Shown here: positions 44,046-54,342 of the stretch, piece after piece
Layout: each line of letters starts with the position of its first letter
Numbering within the stretch: position 1 is the stretch's first letter
Assembly (NCBI GenBank): GCA_963971535.1
Contig: OZ020590.1
Location: 152,624,034-152,688,033 of the forward strand
Direction: 5' to 3'
Source of the DNA: Notolepis coatsorum
Lineage: Eukaryota > Chordata > Actinopteri > Aulopiformes > Paralepididae
DNA length: 64,000 nucleotides
Notes under the pieces: model-generated
Databases searched by the model: none
The model's input: the letters and a program-made list of their open reading frames with translations, nothing else
Told to the model about the DNA's origin: nothing
Translations under genes and position numbers: made by a program

Positions 44046-44082
<37 letters not shown>

Positions 44083-44645
44083 GGTGTATGTTTATTTTGC
44101 AGCAATTCTTTGTCGTTGCCGCCATCTTTAGTGTTACATCCCCTCACACTCCAGTTCTCAGGCTGCAGCTGGTTTAAAAGCTAAAGTAAACCGGCTTCTC
44201 TGCTGGCTGTGGCTCCAGGGGAGTTGAACAGTTCTGGCTCTGCTAGTTTATTTTCTATCTTTTGACGCTTTTTTGGTGGACAAACCACCGCACATGTGCA
44301 CCGTGACTCGTGACTGGAGTCTAGTTCTGCTAGCACACATAGCCTACTGTGTACAGACGGTTTCAAACTGTATTTTAAATTAGAAAGCAAACAAAATAAA
44401 TGGACAAGAGAAAAATAAATCTCAATTTGGTCAGTATTGTCATTTGGACAAGCAAAGCCATTACTTTAAGTTGCAGGCAAGAAAGACAAATCTGTCCACT
44501 GCCTCTGGTTTTAAAACTGCCCTGTTGCAGGTCACAAAAAAAAAAGAAAAAAAAAGATTTTTCGATTTTTTTTATTTCGATATTCGATATCGATTATTAA
44601 AATATATCGCAATATTTATCGTTATCATTATATCGCCCAGCCCTA
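43953..44645. mobile_element. hAT MITE, TAGGGCTGGGCGATAT, 693 bp, perfect TSD
   Basis: TAGGGCTGGGCGATATGG and ATATCGCCCAGCCCTA are the ends. CGACTGAG flanks both sides (43,945-43,952 and 44,646-44,653), an exact 8-bp hAT duplication. It contains a T run (44,048-44,075) and ATATCG palindromes, and no transposase. Confidence 0.93.
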
Positions 44646-44679
44646 CGACTGAGTATAAAAAATACATTACGTGAAGGAA

Positions 44680-44966
44680 GGTAGGATAATACAATTTTAC
44701 AGTAAGTGTAAAAAAGCATTACGTTAAAGAAGGAAAATAATACAAGTAAATGTAAAAAAGCAGTCAGATAAGAAATACAAGTAAGTGTAAAAAAGCAGTA
44801 AGTTAAGAACGGTAAGATAATACATGCAAATATAAAAAAAGCAGTGAGATAAGAAATATAAGTATGTGTAAAAAAGCAGTAGGAAGGTAAGATAATACAA
44901 GAAAGTGTGAAAAAGCAGTAAGTTAAGGAAGCTAAGATAATACAAGAAAGTGTGAAACAAATGTAA
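44680..44966 (+). repeat. Tandem repeat that hosts the DIRS-like element (left part)
   Basis: Units of about 44 bp built from GTAAGATAATACAAGTAAGT and GTAAAAAAGCAGTAAGTTAA. The array resumes at 50,407-50,545 after the DIRS insertion. Confidence 0.8.
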
Positions 44967-45272
44967 GTTCTGTATCGTTAAGGGGCTCAGCTTGGCATCA
45001 CCTTCTGCACTATCTCGCGTACGTGCACGCGTACTGAATAAATTCCACAAATGTACCTCTAATACCAGTATTAGTCTGACCACACCCCTCATCAGCTTAC
45101 CTTCATAAGCAGGTGTGTGGTCACCTGCTCTCCTCCTTCTCGCTTTCACCACAAGGAAAGTGCCTCGGTAGTACCCCACTTGACGTGTTGTTAGTTGAAA
45201 AGAGTTGTGACTGGTTTACATTGTGCTTAACCTTTTCTTCTCTCACTTGTATAAGAAAAGGTTTGGGTCATA

Positions 45273-46946
45273 ATGTATTCCGCGGAGAGTAGACCCGCTA
45301 GACCTACTCTTCACCACCGGTTCTCCATTCCCGCCTCCGTCGTGCGCCTCGGTGCTGGGCTGTTGCCACTCTCGTGGTTGCCGACCCAGCCCGGGAGACT
45401 GCCGGTGGATAGTTTTCCTCACCGACGAGCCGAGGGTTCGGTGCCGTCGCTCCGGCGATGGCCTGATCTCGACTCTGGTTCCTCTGGTTCTGGGGAATCG
45501 CCCGTTGATGAACGGGGGATTGTCTTGGAGCCGGAGGATTTGCGACGAAAACTTTTTGCGTCTGCTCGCTCGCGTCGCAAGATGGTGGCGTGCAGATGCG
45601 AACGGCCTGGGTTTGGGGAATTGCTGGAGACCAGCGAGGACGCGTCCGACTCTGGATTTCTGATGGAAACTGAAGACTTCATGGAGGAGGCGGACGGGTT
45701 CTTGTATGATGGTCCCGTGGAGGAGAGTATCCCTCCTCCGGAGACCCCGGAGGGGGGAGAAATGGCTCCATGGGGCGCCTTGTTCAAGGATGTCGAGGAA
45801 CCACCTTGGCCTCATCAGCAGGATGCCCTACTGTCAGCCGCATCGGATTGTGGCTCCTTGACCAGTCGCAGCCTGCTGTATGCGAGGGATGCGGGGTCGG
45901 TGGAGGAGGGTTCGCAGGGGGAACTGCGGGCCTTGTTTCCCGAGCTCATGGCGGTAGCCGCCACCGCAAACGGTGTGCCGCTGCCGCTGCCATTGCCTGC
46001 ACCTGTCCCTGATGACCTCATAGGCCATCCCTGGCAGCGTCCCCCAGTGAGAGGGGTGGACGTTGTCTACCCATTTTTCCCATCGATGGGGGCCTATGTT
46101 CGTCGGGGTCAGGCGGTGTCCAACATCATGGGACTAACTCCCGCCTACGTACCAGTTACGCGGGTGTCGGGGTTAGTCAAAGGTATGGGGGAGGGCGTAC
46201 CTCGGCTTGACAATCCGATGGCCGCGCTCCTCTGTCCGGATATGGTGTGGGAACCCCTATGCAAGCCGGTCCTCCAGGGGAAGTCGGCTAGGCGATTGGC
46301 TTATTGGGGTGACCAGTCATTCATCGCTGGTACACAGTCGCTGGCTGCGGCGTCTAACATCGCCCACCTGGCTAGATTTGTATCGGGGATAATGACGGGC
46401 GGCACGGATCTGAACGAGGTAAAATGCGATCAGATCACCCAGGCTGCAGGAGCTGTTCTGCACCTTTCCCAGGTGCTGGCCATAGCCATGGGGAAAGTGC
46501 GCGCCCTGGCCACCCTGGGCCAGCGTCACCTTTGGCTGGAGCAGGCCCGTGTGCCAGAGAAGAAGAGAGCCCCTCTTCTGACGGCCGCCCTCTCCGACGC
46601 TGGCCTGTTCGGGAAGGCCCTGCAATTGATGACCTCAACATGCAGAGAAATGGCAGAGGAGAGATCCGTCCTTCAACCCCATTTTCCGCCTCCCGTCCTT
46701 GCCGGTGGGGGCAGAAGGCTTCCGCGACGTCGAGCTGTCTCCGTCGCCGCTACCACTACCTCCACCGCCGCTGCTGGCCCTGCCAAGAGGGCCAGGGGAC
46801 GAAACGGCGCTTCGGCCACCGCCGGCCCATCCCAGACCGGAGGAGACGGTAGGGAACGTCGTGTCCAGCAGACTGTAACCTATCGTCCCTCCGGGGCTCC
46901 CCGGGGTGGCAAGACTCGAGCGGCGCGAGGTGGCAGACGCCGTTAG
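45273..46946 (+). CDS. DIRS-like Gag protein
   Basis: Intact 557-codon ORF, the first of the element and about 115 bp after the left ITR. It probably forms the ribonucleoprotein core. Residues 1-115 are basic and low-complexity. An acidic stretch runs 117-185. VYPFFPSMGAYVRRGQAVSN starts the conserved part. The gag core (312-465) contains DNPMAALLCPDMVWEPLCKP, a mostly helical segment, and GQRHLWLEQARVPEKK...SDAGLFGKALQLM, which matches the QRHLWL...GLFG signature of fish DIRS gag. The C-terminus (480-557) is Arg/Gly-rich with RRLPRRR and RGGKTRAARGGRRR, suited to nucleic-acid binding. GC content is much higher than in the flanks. An intact frame in an otherwise decayed window suggests recent insertion or trans-mobilised use. 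Confidence 0.82.
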   Translation: MYSAESRPARPTLHHRFSIPASVVRLGAGLLPLSWLPTQPGRLPVDSFPHRRAEGSVPSLRRWPDLDSGSSGSGESPVDERGIVLEPEDLRRKLFASARSRRKMVACRCERPGFGELLETSEDASDSGFLMETEDFMEEADGFLYDGPVEESIPPPETPEGGEMAPWGALFKDVEEPPWPHQQDALLSAASDCGSLTSRSLLYARDAGSVEEGSQGELRALFPELMAVAATANGVPLPLPLPAPVPDDLIGHPWQRPPVRGVDVVYPFFPSMGAYVRRGQAVSNIMGLTPAYVPVTRVSGLVKGMGEGVPRLDNPMAALLCPDMVWEPLCKPVLQGKSARRLAYWGDQSFIAGTQSLAAASNIAHLARFVSGIMTGGTDLNEVKCDQITQAAGAVLHLSQVLAIAMGKVRALATLGQRHLWLEQARVPEKKRAPLLTAALSDAGLFGKALQLMTSTCREMAEERSVLQPHFPPPVLAGGGRRLPRRRAVSVAATTTSTAAAGPAKRARGRNGASATAGPSQTGGDGRERRVQQTVTYRPSGAPRGGKTRAARGGRRR

Positions 46947-49900
46947 GAGTGACTTTTTCCCCTTTGTGTCCCCTCCTCTACACCCTTCCCGGCCCCTCTG
47001 TGATTTTGTGCCTTACACTTTTTTAATTAATAAAAAAAGTTCCCCGATATAAGGGGGACTGTGTTTGGCCGAACAAACTGTGTGTTTCTTCATACAAATC
47101 ATATGGTGGGGTTGTGTATATATGAATCTACCCTGTTACGTTGGGGGGTGAGTTGTGTTGTGTTACGGGTTTTAAGCAAGGTCTGCAACTTACACTCGGT
47201 AATAGGTTCTATTAGCTTGATGCTCCACATGCAATTAGAACTGGTGTTATTCCATTGCTTTAACTAAGTATATGTGTTTTTCACAACGCTGTGTTGTTAG
47301 TTGCAGTAATGCTCGTACGCACATTTTTCATGGCCTAGCCATTACTCTCGTTCAGCGTTCTTCCTATGTATGACATAGGCAACGGGTATGGGATTCACGC
47401 ACAGGCGACTTGTGTTTTGTTGTAAACCCTTTTTTACACTTTGTGGGTAGCAGGCATTGTATTAGCTTATGCTATGCTTTGTTCTACCGGAGGTTTTCAA
47501 GATGGCTACGGTTGTTTTCTGTGTGTAGGGATAAAAGGTGTGTTTTCGGGAGGGGGTGTCGAATAAACCCCTCCTTTTTCCCACTTGATTGGTTTAGAGG
47601 ATTTGTTGATCTTTTCTGCTGAGCCAGTCAGGGCCAAGCCAGTGCTTGACAGGGGGGGGGGGGGGGGGGGGGAGGGGTATTCTACCGACTCCTGTTATGA
47701 CAGGATCCGGTGGGTTTCCCCGCCCGTTGTAGCGTTGTTGCTATGGCGACGCCTTCCATGAGCTGGTGTCTTAAAGATGTCGAGGTTGGGCGCAGGACTT
47801 GCAGCCTGCTGCGCCCATTTATGTGTCAAACTTGAGTCTGTTGGTCACGTGTCTCACAGTTTACATATCTTTTTCTTGACCGTGGTCTCATGTGGGAAGG
47901 TGTTTTCTGGGGGAGTCTGGTCTTACACTCTGATTAAAAGGAGTGACTGGATTAAAATCATGTGAAAAACAGGGTTTTTACTCCCAGCTGTGCAGTTGGG
48001 TCATACGGGTGATGCCTTTTCTTTATTTTATAAAGAGTTGAATGTGTCTTGATGGATATGAAATGAGGGTCCCTGATGGAAACAAGACTAACGTCTTTCT
48101 CAGGTCTGCCTCCCCTTATCTTTTTGTATGTATTCCTGTACTGCAGTCTGTTGGGTAAATATTTTCATTCATTCATTCATGGAGTTGATTGCATCTCGCC
48201 CCTCTTGTCGTTCCCTGGGCGTCTTGGGGATTCAATATGGTGGTCTAAACGGCCTATTGTTGATGTGGGTATGTCAGAACGCACACATAGTGCTGGCTCA
48301 GGATGTGCTTTGGGCCGTTGCTGACTGGCGCGCCTCGTTTGCTTTGGTAAAACAGCGTTTTTATGGAGCAATTGGGATGGGTTTTTTTTCCTCTTCCGAC
48401 ATCCTGTGTGTTGTCGATGGGTTCCCGTTCATGTCAGGGGATGATGACGGAATGGGTCTGGACATATGGGGAAGGGTCTCACGCCCTAGGGGTGGGCCGC
48501 CGGACGCGGTTCATACCGACACGTCTGGGTGGCGCCTTCTTTTTTATGTTGGGATCAAACGCGCATATCTGCCCCTTCTCCTGGGGTTGGCAGGTCGGCG
48601 TGATTAGGGCACGGGACTGGTTCTGGTCGCGCTGGTCCAGATCAGTGCACCCGTTGTCCGCTGGGGATGCAGATCTGCTGTTCTGGTACCCTGAGGGACT
48701 TGGGGTTTTTTCAGGGGGAAAAATGCTAGGTCGATCCGGGTGTCACAGGGTTGAGCGTTATGGGACCCTTGTTGGGTGCGTTGTATTCTGCACTGTCGTA
48801 ATGGCTTACGGCCGTGCCGACCTGTACGCGTCCGATCTCGTCGGATCTCGGCCGCTGTACGGGTTGGTCTTGGTTGGTACTTGGTTGGGTGACCTCCTGG
48901 GAATACCGAGTGCGGGGTGCTGGGGCTGGTCTTCCATATTACGCTCTTCTCTTGCGTTTTGGCGCTGAGGAGCCTGTTGGGTGGGGTTAACCTTCTTTGG
49001 GATCCTGTGCTCCCCGTATCACCGGGCCCGGTCCGGGGTGATGCTCGTTGACCCGTAGGCCCGGGATAGCCCTGTTGGGAACCGGAACGCGGGCTGCGGC
49101 GGTGCCGCAGGTGTGTTTCGGGGTTCTTTCCTGAGGGGTTAAGGGACCAACCATTGCATGGGGTGATGCCTGGGTGGTTGGTTCTCTGGTGTGTTGCTGC
49201 AGTGTCAACTCCCGGTTCTCCGGTTGAGGGTGCCCCTGCACGTTCATGACGTCTGCCGATCGTATGGGCTTTTCTGTGGGCAGCTGTCAGGGGTCGAGTG
49301 GTCTACGGATCCCACTTCTGACGTGCTGTTTGAAAGCTTGGTTATGCGACAACGCCAGCATACGCCCCTTCCGCCGGGACGGCTGTTCAGCTGTCCTTTC
49401 TGGCGCCTGCCTCGTCCGCAGTTTTTCCAGGCTTGGGTTGACAGCCTGTTGCCTGGTCTTTCCCCGGTGCGCTGCCTGCTTCCGTTGGTTACCTCTTGTG
49501 TGTTTAACCGTGCTGTCTGCCTGTTGCAGGGCTTGTGTTCCAGGCGGTGTGCTGTTGGGGAGGATAGGGCCCGCTCGGCTGAGGGGCCCCTTGTCCGGAT
49601 ACGCTGGCGATGTGGGGGGCGGGGTCACTAGGTGCCCCCCTGGTGGGGTCTTGATGCTGGCATCATGGACTTCTCCGGGCCCCCATTCCAGGGAGCCCGG
49701 TCCTTTGGTGGATCTGGGTCTTCCTTCGCGCTCCGCTGCTACGGCCTTGCCACGGGGTTGGGTTTGCTCTTGACCCCGTGATTCTGGGGGCAGTAACGAG
49801 GTTGTTCCTCCGTTCGTTCCCGGGTGGCATGCGGGTTGTGCGTGTGTGTAGTCGTGGGGTCAAGCCACGGTCTGCTCACCCTGTGCGTTGAGTTGCTTGG

Positions 49901-50069
49901 GTGCCTCTTCGCACGGTCGGGTCCGTCGCCTTCCCGTGAAGCCCCTAATAGGGGGGCTACCCGCCATTAGGGGGGGTCGGGGGGGCTCGGCCCTCCCTGT
50001 TCTGATGGTTGTGGGGGGCTGTCAGCGGGGTGTATTTGTCAGCCAGCGGCTCCGCTTGGCCTCCCTTGT
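46947..50069 (+). other. DIRS-like interior without intact ORFs
   Basis: It contains a G run (about 47,651-47,676), an L2-like tail (48,056-48,180), and GC-rich sequence from 48,200 to 50,060 with several unrecognised frames, the longest 201 codons at 48,363-48,968. The phrase DAVHTDTSGW (about 48,505-48,535) recalls the TDAS-GWG start of DIRS RNase H, but no neighbouring motif supports it. I find no SAKR, HxxR or YxDD-type boxes. Confidence 0.5.
48056..48180 (+). mobile_element. Diverged L2-like LINE 3' tail
   Basis: GGGTCCCTGATGGAAACAAG, TCTTTCTCAGGTCTGC and the ATTCATTCATTCAT tail align with the 3' end of the main LINE family, with many substitutions. It is an older insertion inside the DIRS interior. 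Confidence 0.7.
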
Positions 50070-50164
50070 GCAGAAGGTGATGCCAAGCTGAGCCCCTTAA
50101 CGATACAGAACGTTAGGTTATGACTATAACCAAGTTCTGTTAGTTAGGGGCGACGCTTGGCATC
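50070..50164 (+). repeat. DIRS internal complementary region (circle junction)
   Basis: GCAGAAGGTGATGCCAAGCT...GATACAG complements the left terminus (44,970-45,017). GTTAGGTTATGACTATAACC...CTTGGCATC complements the right terminus (50,352-50,403). They meet at AAC (50,109-50,111), the complement of the flanking GTT. Confidence 0.85.
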
Positions 50165-50558
50165 AGACGGCCGCTGCAGCCCTTGACCTCACCTTGTGGT
50201 GAAAGCTTGGGAAGGAGGAGAGCAGGTGACCACACACCTGCTTATGAAGGTAAGCTGATGAGGGGTGTGGTCAGACTAATACTGGTATTAGAGGTACATT
50301 TGTGGAATTTATTCAGTACGCGTGCAAGTACGCGAGATAGTGCAGAAGGTGATGCCAAGCGTCGCCCCTAACTAACAGAACTTGGTTATAGTCATAACCT
50401 AACGTTAAGGAAGGTAAGATAATACAAGAAAGTGTGAAAAAGCAGTAAGATAAAAAAAGAAATAGGCCCTACAAGTAGAAAAAACTACAAGGTAAGAAAT
50501 ACAAGTACGTTTAAAAAAGCAATAAGATAAGTAAGGTAAGAAAAGGAAGGAGGAGTTA

Positions 50559-50848
50559 TGTTGACAGAGTCTGGCTATGGGGCGACAATAATATGTTCAT
50601 GAGACATGGTTTCTCCCTTCAGCCTTTAATCGGCGTGGTTTATTATTTACATTGGCACACAGCAGCACATGAGATCTCCTCTCCGTGAGAGGTAGGTGGG
50701 AAAGAGGTAGAGGGGGAGGAGACATCTCCTTAAATACCCTGCACCTGGCGGTAGCATTAGCGGCTCCGCCTATAGCGCCCTCTAGTGGAAACAGTTATGC
50801 ATAGTTAGACAGTTACTAGCAATCATATTATAACCTCTAACTTTAACA
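50559..50848 (-). mobile_element. Copia-type solo LTR, second family
   Basis: On the minus strand it runs TGTTAAAG...CTGTCAACA, 290 bp. It has a TATA-like GGGTATTTAAGG, an AATAATAAACC poly(A) signal, and the segment GTAACTGTCTAACTATGCAT, which resembles the LTR at 50,995-51,361. No 5-bp duplication is found (AGTTA against GACTT), so the flanks were probably rearranged. No internal region is present. Confidence 0.65.
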
Positions 50849-50994
50849 GACTTGTAAAAGAAATTAAAAATGATATTAGATTGTGAAAAAAACAGTTGTT
50901 AGTGGTTAACATACCGTTGTATTCGTTCGGTACACAGCCGTTTGGTACGGTATGGTACACACTGAAACGGTTCGGTACGGATACGTGTACCTTT
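50849..50994. mobile_element. hAT MITE, TAGGGGTGTAACGG family, right part split by an LTR
   Basis: It matches the interior of the copy at 39,708-40,047 (GTTCGGTACACAGCCG, TATGGTACACACTGAAACGG). It reaches GTGTACCTTT, where the copia solo LTR intervenes. The last 9 bp, ACACCCCTA, lie at 51,367-51,375, followed by GTAACTAG. Confidence 0.75.
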
Positions 50995-51361
50995 TGTTAA
51001 CAGAACTCACTTCAGGGCGTCAATAATGTGGTCAAGAGGCATGGTTTCTATCTTGTGCCTGAACTGGCATGGCTTCTTTTATTCACACATAAGCAGTAGT
51101 TGTACAACACTCTTCTCTCTTTGAGAGACGTTGGAGGAGAGAACGATAGGGGCGGGCACCACCTCTTTTATAGTCGCCCTAAGGTAGAATACCTGAGTGG
51201 CTACGCCCAGAGCGCCCTCCAGTGGGGACAGATATATATGCACCAAGGCAATCACTTGATGGAGACAATTGTCTACACAGATAAACAGTTACTAGTGTAA
51301 ACAGTCATATGTACAGTTGGACAGTTACTAACAATCCCATACAGAGTCTCTTATCTCAACA
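50995..51361 (-). mobile_element. Copia solo LTR inside a MITE terminus
   Basis: 367 bp, TGTTGAG...GTTAACA on the minus strand, flanked by CCTTT on both sides (50,990-50,994 and 51,362-51,366). Removing it restores GTGTACCTTTACACCCCTA, the MITE terminal repeat. It is the paralogue of the LTR at 2,722-3,076, which still has its primer site and gag. This copy has lost the interior, consistent with LTR-LTR recombination. Confidence 0.92.
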
Positions 51362-51481
51362 CCTTTACACCCCTAGTAACTAGTAAGAGTAGGTAAGGGA
51401 TATGTACAGATATAGATATAGTATTAACATGTACAGTGATACAGGTATAAAGACACTATGGTAGTAAGTCATACTGGCCAG

Positions 51482-51750
51482 TGTGACGGATCATATTGGT
51501 CTGCGTTGTGTTTGATGTTAAATGTTAAATGAGAATGTCCCGAGGGGGAGTCGAACAGGGGGCTCCCGCGTCCGCGGGCGACGACACAGACCGCTGCACT
51601 AAGAAGTGGATCCACACCTAACTACCGTACCTATGCGTCTATTAACCCTGTTATGGGGAAGTGAGTTTAATTTACCAGCCCGCACTGCCACAGTCACCCG
51701 TCAACACACCTGTTTCAGTGACTGTGGACCCCACGGACTTCCCCGTTACA
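51482..51750. mobile_element. 269-bp TG...CA insertion with a tRNA-like segment
   Basis: Inserted between duplicate CCAG (51,478-51,481 and 51,751-51,754). The empty site is at 3,188-3,195. The ends TGTGACGG and CCGTTACA form an imperfect inverted repeat. On the minus strand, TAGTGCAGCGGT (51,590-51,601) and GTTCGACTCC (51,547-51,556) resemble A and B boxes. It could be a short solo LTR, a TIR element, or a SINE-containing composite. Confidence 0.7.
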
Positions 51751-52276
51751 CCAGCAGCGTAACTAGTAAGAGTAGGTAAGGGACATGTACAAAATGTATA
51801 GATTGATAGAGGCTAGTATCTATACAAAGGATTATATACAGGTACAGACAGATGTGGATATATGTAAATGCATCTATGGTTAACAGTTGGTTAATATAGT
51901 TATATTCGCTTACAATTTTATACGTTTATTTTTGCATATTAATAATAATACTCAGGATTGTATTTCATATGGGTTTATATAGATAATATGAGTGGCGCAT
52001 GATTTCTTTTTGCTTGTGCAATTATTTAGTCTCACAAGACTTGTTTCCCACTTAATATCCGGTGACGTGTTTCCGCCTTTCTTTGAGACCCGACATGACT
52101 TGATGGATGGCTGTCTTGACTTTGCGGTCAATTCAAGCAAGTAAAATAGTTGTCTAACACAAGACAATATAACAAGAAAAAGGACAAAGACACAACACAA
52201 TCGATGTTCTCTTATACTGGCACGCAGCCAATAAGGTATTGATTGCTATGGATGATGATTTTTGTTATATGTTGAC

Positions 52277-53460
52277 TGTGCGGGAGCTTAGAGGACTGTA
52301 TATAATTATCACCTTAGGGGGTGTGGTAGGATGCCTTAACTCTTAAACTAATTGTACCAAATACACAACTGAGTGAATAACTTAAAATGGAGTCACCTAA
52401 ACTAGAAAGAGCGAGGAAACTGTTTGAATCATAATGCTTTTATATAAGCAAAAAAGGGGAAAAAGATACATACAAAATATTGTTATCACATTACACAAAG
52501 CCTAATTAAATACTATTACTAAATTTAGATGGGCGCCCAAATAGTTCTAATAAAGTGTTCTGGCCAAACGTTGCCGCGGTTACCACTGTGACAGAGGAAC
52601 AATTCCCTCTGCAGGATGAGAGAGATGGAGGTGATGAGGAGTAGTAGACCGCTGCGTGTTGATGAGGGCGGGAAGACGCTGCCCGGTCCAATAGGCGCCA
52701 CCAGTCTGCTCCTGCAGACCAGATGCTCCGCTGTGGTGGTCCGAGTGTCTCGCTCCGCTCCGTGGTGCTGCACGGCGCACGCCGACAGCTGCTGCAGACA
52801 CGCTGGTCCCCTCTGTACCACAGGCTACTGCTATGGCTACTTCTTAGGACTAGTTGTGTCCTTTACTCCTTTTACAGCGACACAGACCCTATCTAAATGT
52901 TCTCTGGTCTGTGTTATATATCGACTGATATGTCCAGTATAGAACAGCTATCGAAGCATGAGCCGAAGCTACTTTAGGTATTAGCGCCGAGCTAGCTAGC
53001 TTCGGCTAACTGGTAACGATAGATGGGGAATACTATAGTCCGCTGTAATATGCTAATCCCAGACGTTTACTAAACATCAAATTAGCTGGGTACTAAAACT
53101 CACTCTCTCTTGGTGGTATAATGTCCGCTTGGTAAGCCACTTTACATACTTGGTCACCGTCAAACTATAACGTTAACGAGAGCAACGCTGTGTGTACGTC
53201 CGCTCTCTTGCGTGTCCGGTCAAGTTTAACGTCAACAACACGTATCCTAGAGGAAGTGACGCATTTTACGAGGGAACACTAAACCACCTCTGGCCCACTA
53301 GATGGCAGCACCGTCATATAACCTGAGATGCCATCAATAGGCAGACAGTGTAACATTATGTGGTAAATAATAACTTAACTCCCACATATTAACTGGTTGG
53401 TGAACTTAAAGGGGGATTATTTTAGGTCTAATTTTACCTAATTGCAGACCCTTCAGCACA
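52277..53460. mobile_element. 1,184-bp LTR-like insertion (solo LTR candidate)
   Basis: It starts TGTGCGGG and ends TTCAGCACA, flanked by TTGAC on both sides (52,272-52,276 and 53,461-53,465). The empty site is at 3,722-3,732. TG/CA ends and a 5-bp duplication fit a Ty3-like or retroviral-type solo LTR, and the length is at the large end. A TATATAATT lies near 52,299 and AATAAA near 52,548 on the plus strand. Orientation is not settled. Internal frames of up to 108 codons are unrecognised. Confidence 0.75.
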
Positions 53461-53465
53461 TTGAC

Positions 53466-53699
53466 GGTTGATGTTAGCTACGTTTTTGATGGGCTTTCAA
53501 TTGCTAATGGTATCATTTGTATGTATTGTGTATGTATTTACGGTTTGGATGGAGAATGGACAAGCTTCATTAAAATCAGTTCAAGAAATCTACTTGTATA
53601 CTACTTCGTGCCTGGAGGATGTCACAATATATATGGATAGATACATATTAATACAACAACTCTGTACATACATCTGATTAGCACTATTGCTCAGTAGTA
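53466..53699. other. Duplicated spacer, copy 2
   Basis: Matches 3,728-3,963 with rare substitutions. No gene is recognised. Confidence 0.7.
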
Positions 53700-54303
53700 T
53701 GAATGAATGAAAACTTTATTATTATAACAGATTGCAGAATGGGTACAATACAGTACGACTCAATACACACAATTGTTAAGGGGATGCAGACCAGAGAAAG
53801 ACTTTCATCTTGTTTACATCAGGGTCCCCCATTTTCAATTCATGATATTTATGACATAGGGACATACAGGTATATAGTACTGTTACATTTGTGACATATA
53901 CGATATGCAAATATACAGTACTGTTACCCAGAGATCCTAAAAGAAAATATATACATACGGTGGGGAGGAGACTGTACATTAGGAGGGGGTGGGTGGGTGG
54001 GGGGGTTTGGACATTTACAGTTGCCAGTTTCTAATTGCAGTCTCCCGTAGGTGCTCTTTGAGGGCGGTTTTGAAGGTGGGTAGTGATTCACATTCCTTTA
54101 CGGCTGTGGGTAGGGCGTTCCACATTGTTGTGTCATAATTGCGAAACGTGTTTAGTCCCTTGTTTGAGCCGAATCTGGGTTGAACATGATTTGTGGAGCT
54201 CCCTCTGGTGTTGTGGGCGTGGTATTCACTGACCTGTGGGAAGTATTTCGACATGTACATGGGTACCTTAGTGGTGTAGTGTATCTTGTAGACCAGGCCC
54301 ATT
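53700..54303 (-). mobile_element. L2-like LINE 3' end (copy 2)
   Basis: Paralogue of 3,964-4,566 with the same 5' truncation and the same head-to-head junction. ORF2 codons 54,015-54,302 differ at a few residues, for example YDTTMWN. Confidence 0.88.
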
Positions 54304-54342
54304 TAATAAAGTGTTCAATCAATCCACACAGTACATACAGTA

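Larger units (their letters stand above)
44970..50403 (+). mobile_element. DIRS-like retrotransposon, gag-only, complete termini
   Basis: A 5,434-bp element flanked by GTT on both sides (44,967-44,969 and 50,404-50,406). It has inverted terminal repeats (44,992-45,157 against 50,190-50,360) and an internal complementary region at 50,070-50,164. There is no 3' poly(A) tail and no multi-base target duplication, as expected for tyrosine-recombinase integration. One intact ORF (gag) is present. The 3.1 kb between gag and the ICR, where RT, RNase H, methyltransferase-like and recombinase ORFs should lie, has no recognisable intact domain. It is probably a non-autonomous derivative. It is a different family from the element at 7,190-12,222: neither termini nor ICR match. 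Confidence 0.85.

Noticed and set aside
45243-45815. Minus-strand 190-codon frame opposite the DIRS gag
   Set aside because: It is an antisense shadow of a GC-rich ORF with no recognisable domain.
48363-48968. 201-codon frame with a TDTSGW phrase suggesting RNase H
   Set aside because: A single short resemblance. No RT, second RNase H motif or recombinase is found nearby.
51541-51606. Functional tRNA gene on the minus strand
   Set aside because: B-box-like GTTCGACTCC is present, but the T stem does not pair properly and the segment lies inside a short insertion.
52525-52942. Frames of about 100 codons in the 1,184-bp insertion
   Set aside because: Overlapping frames on both strands in a GC-rich patch. 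No motif of gag, protease, polymerase or envelope was recognised.
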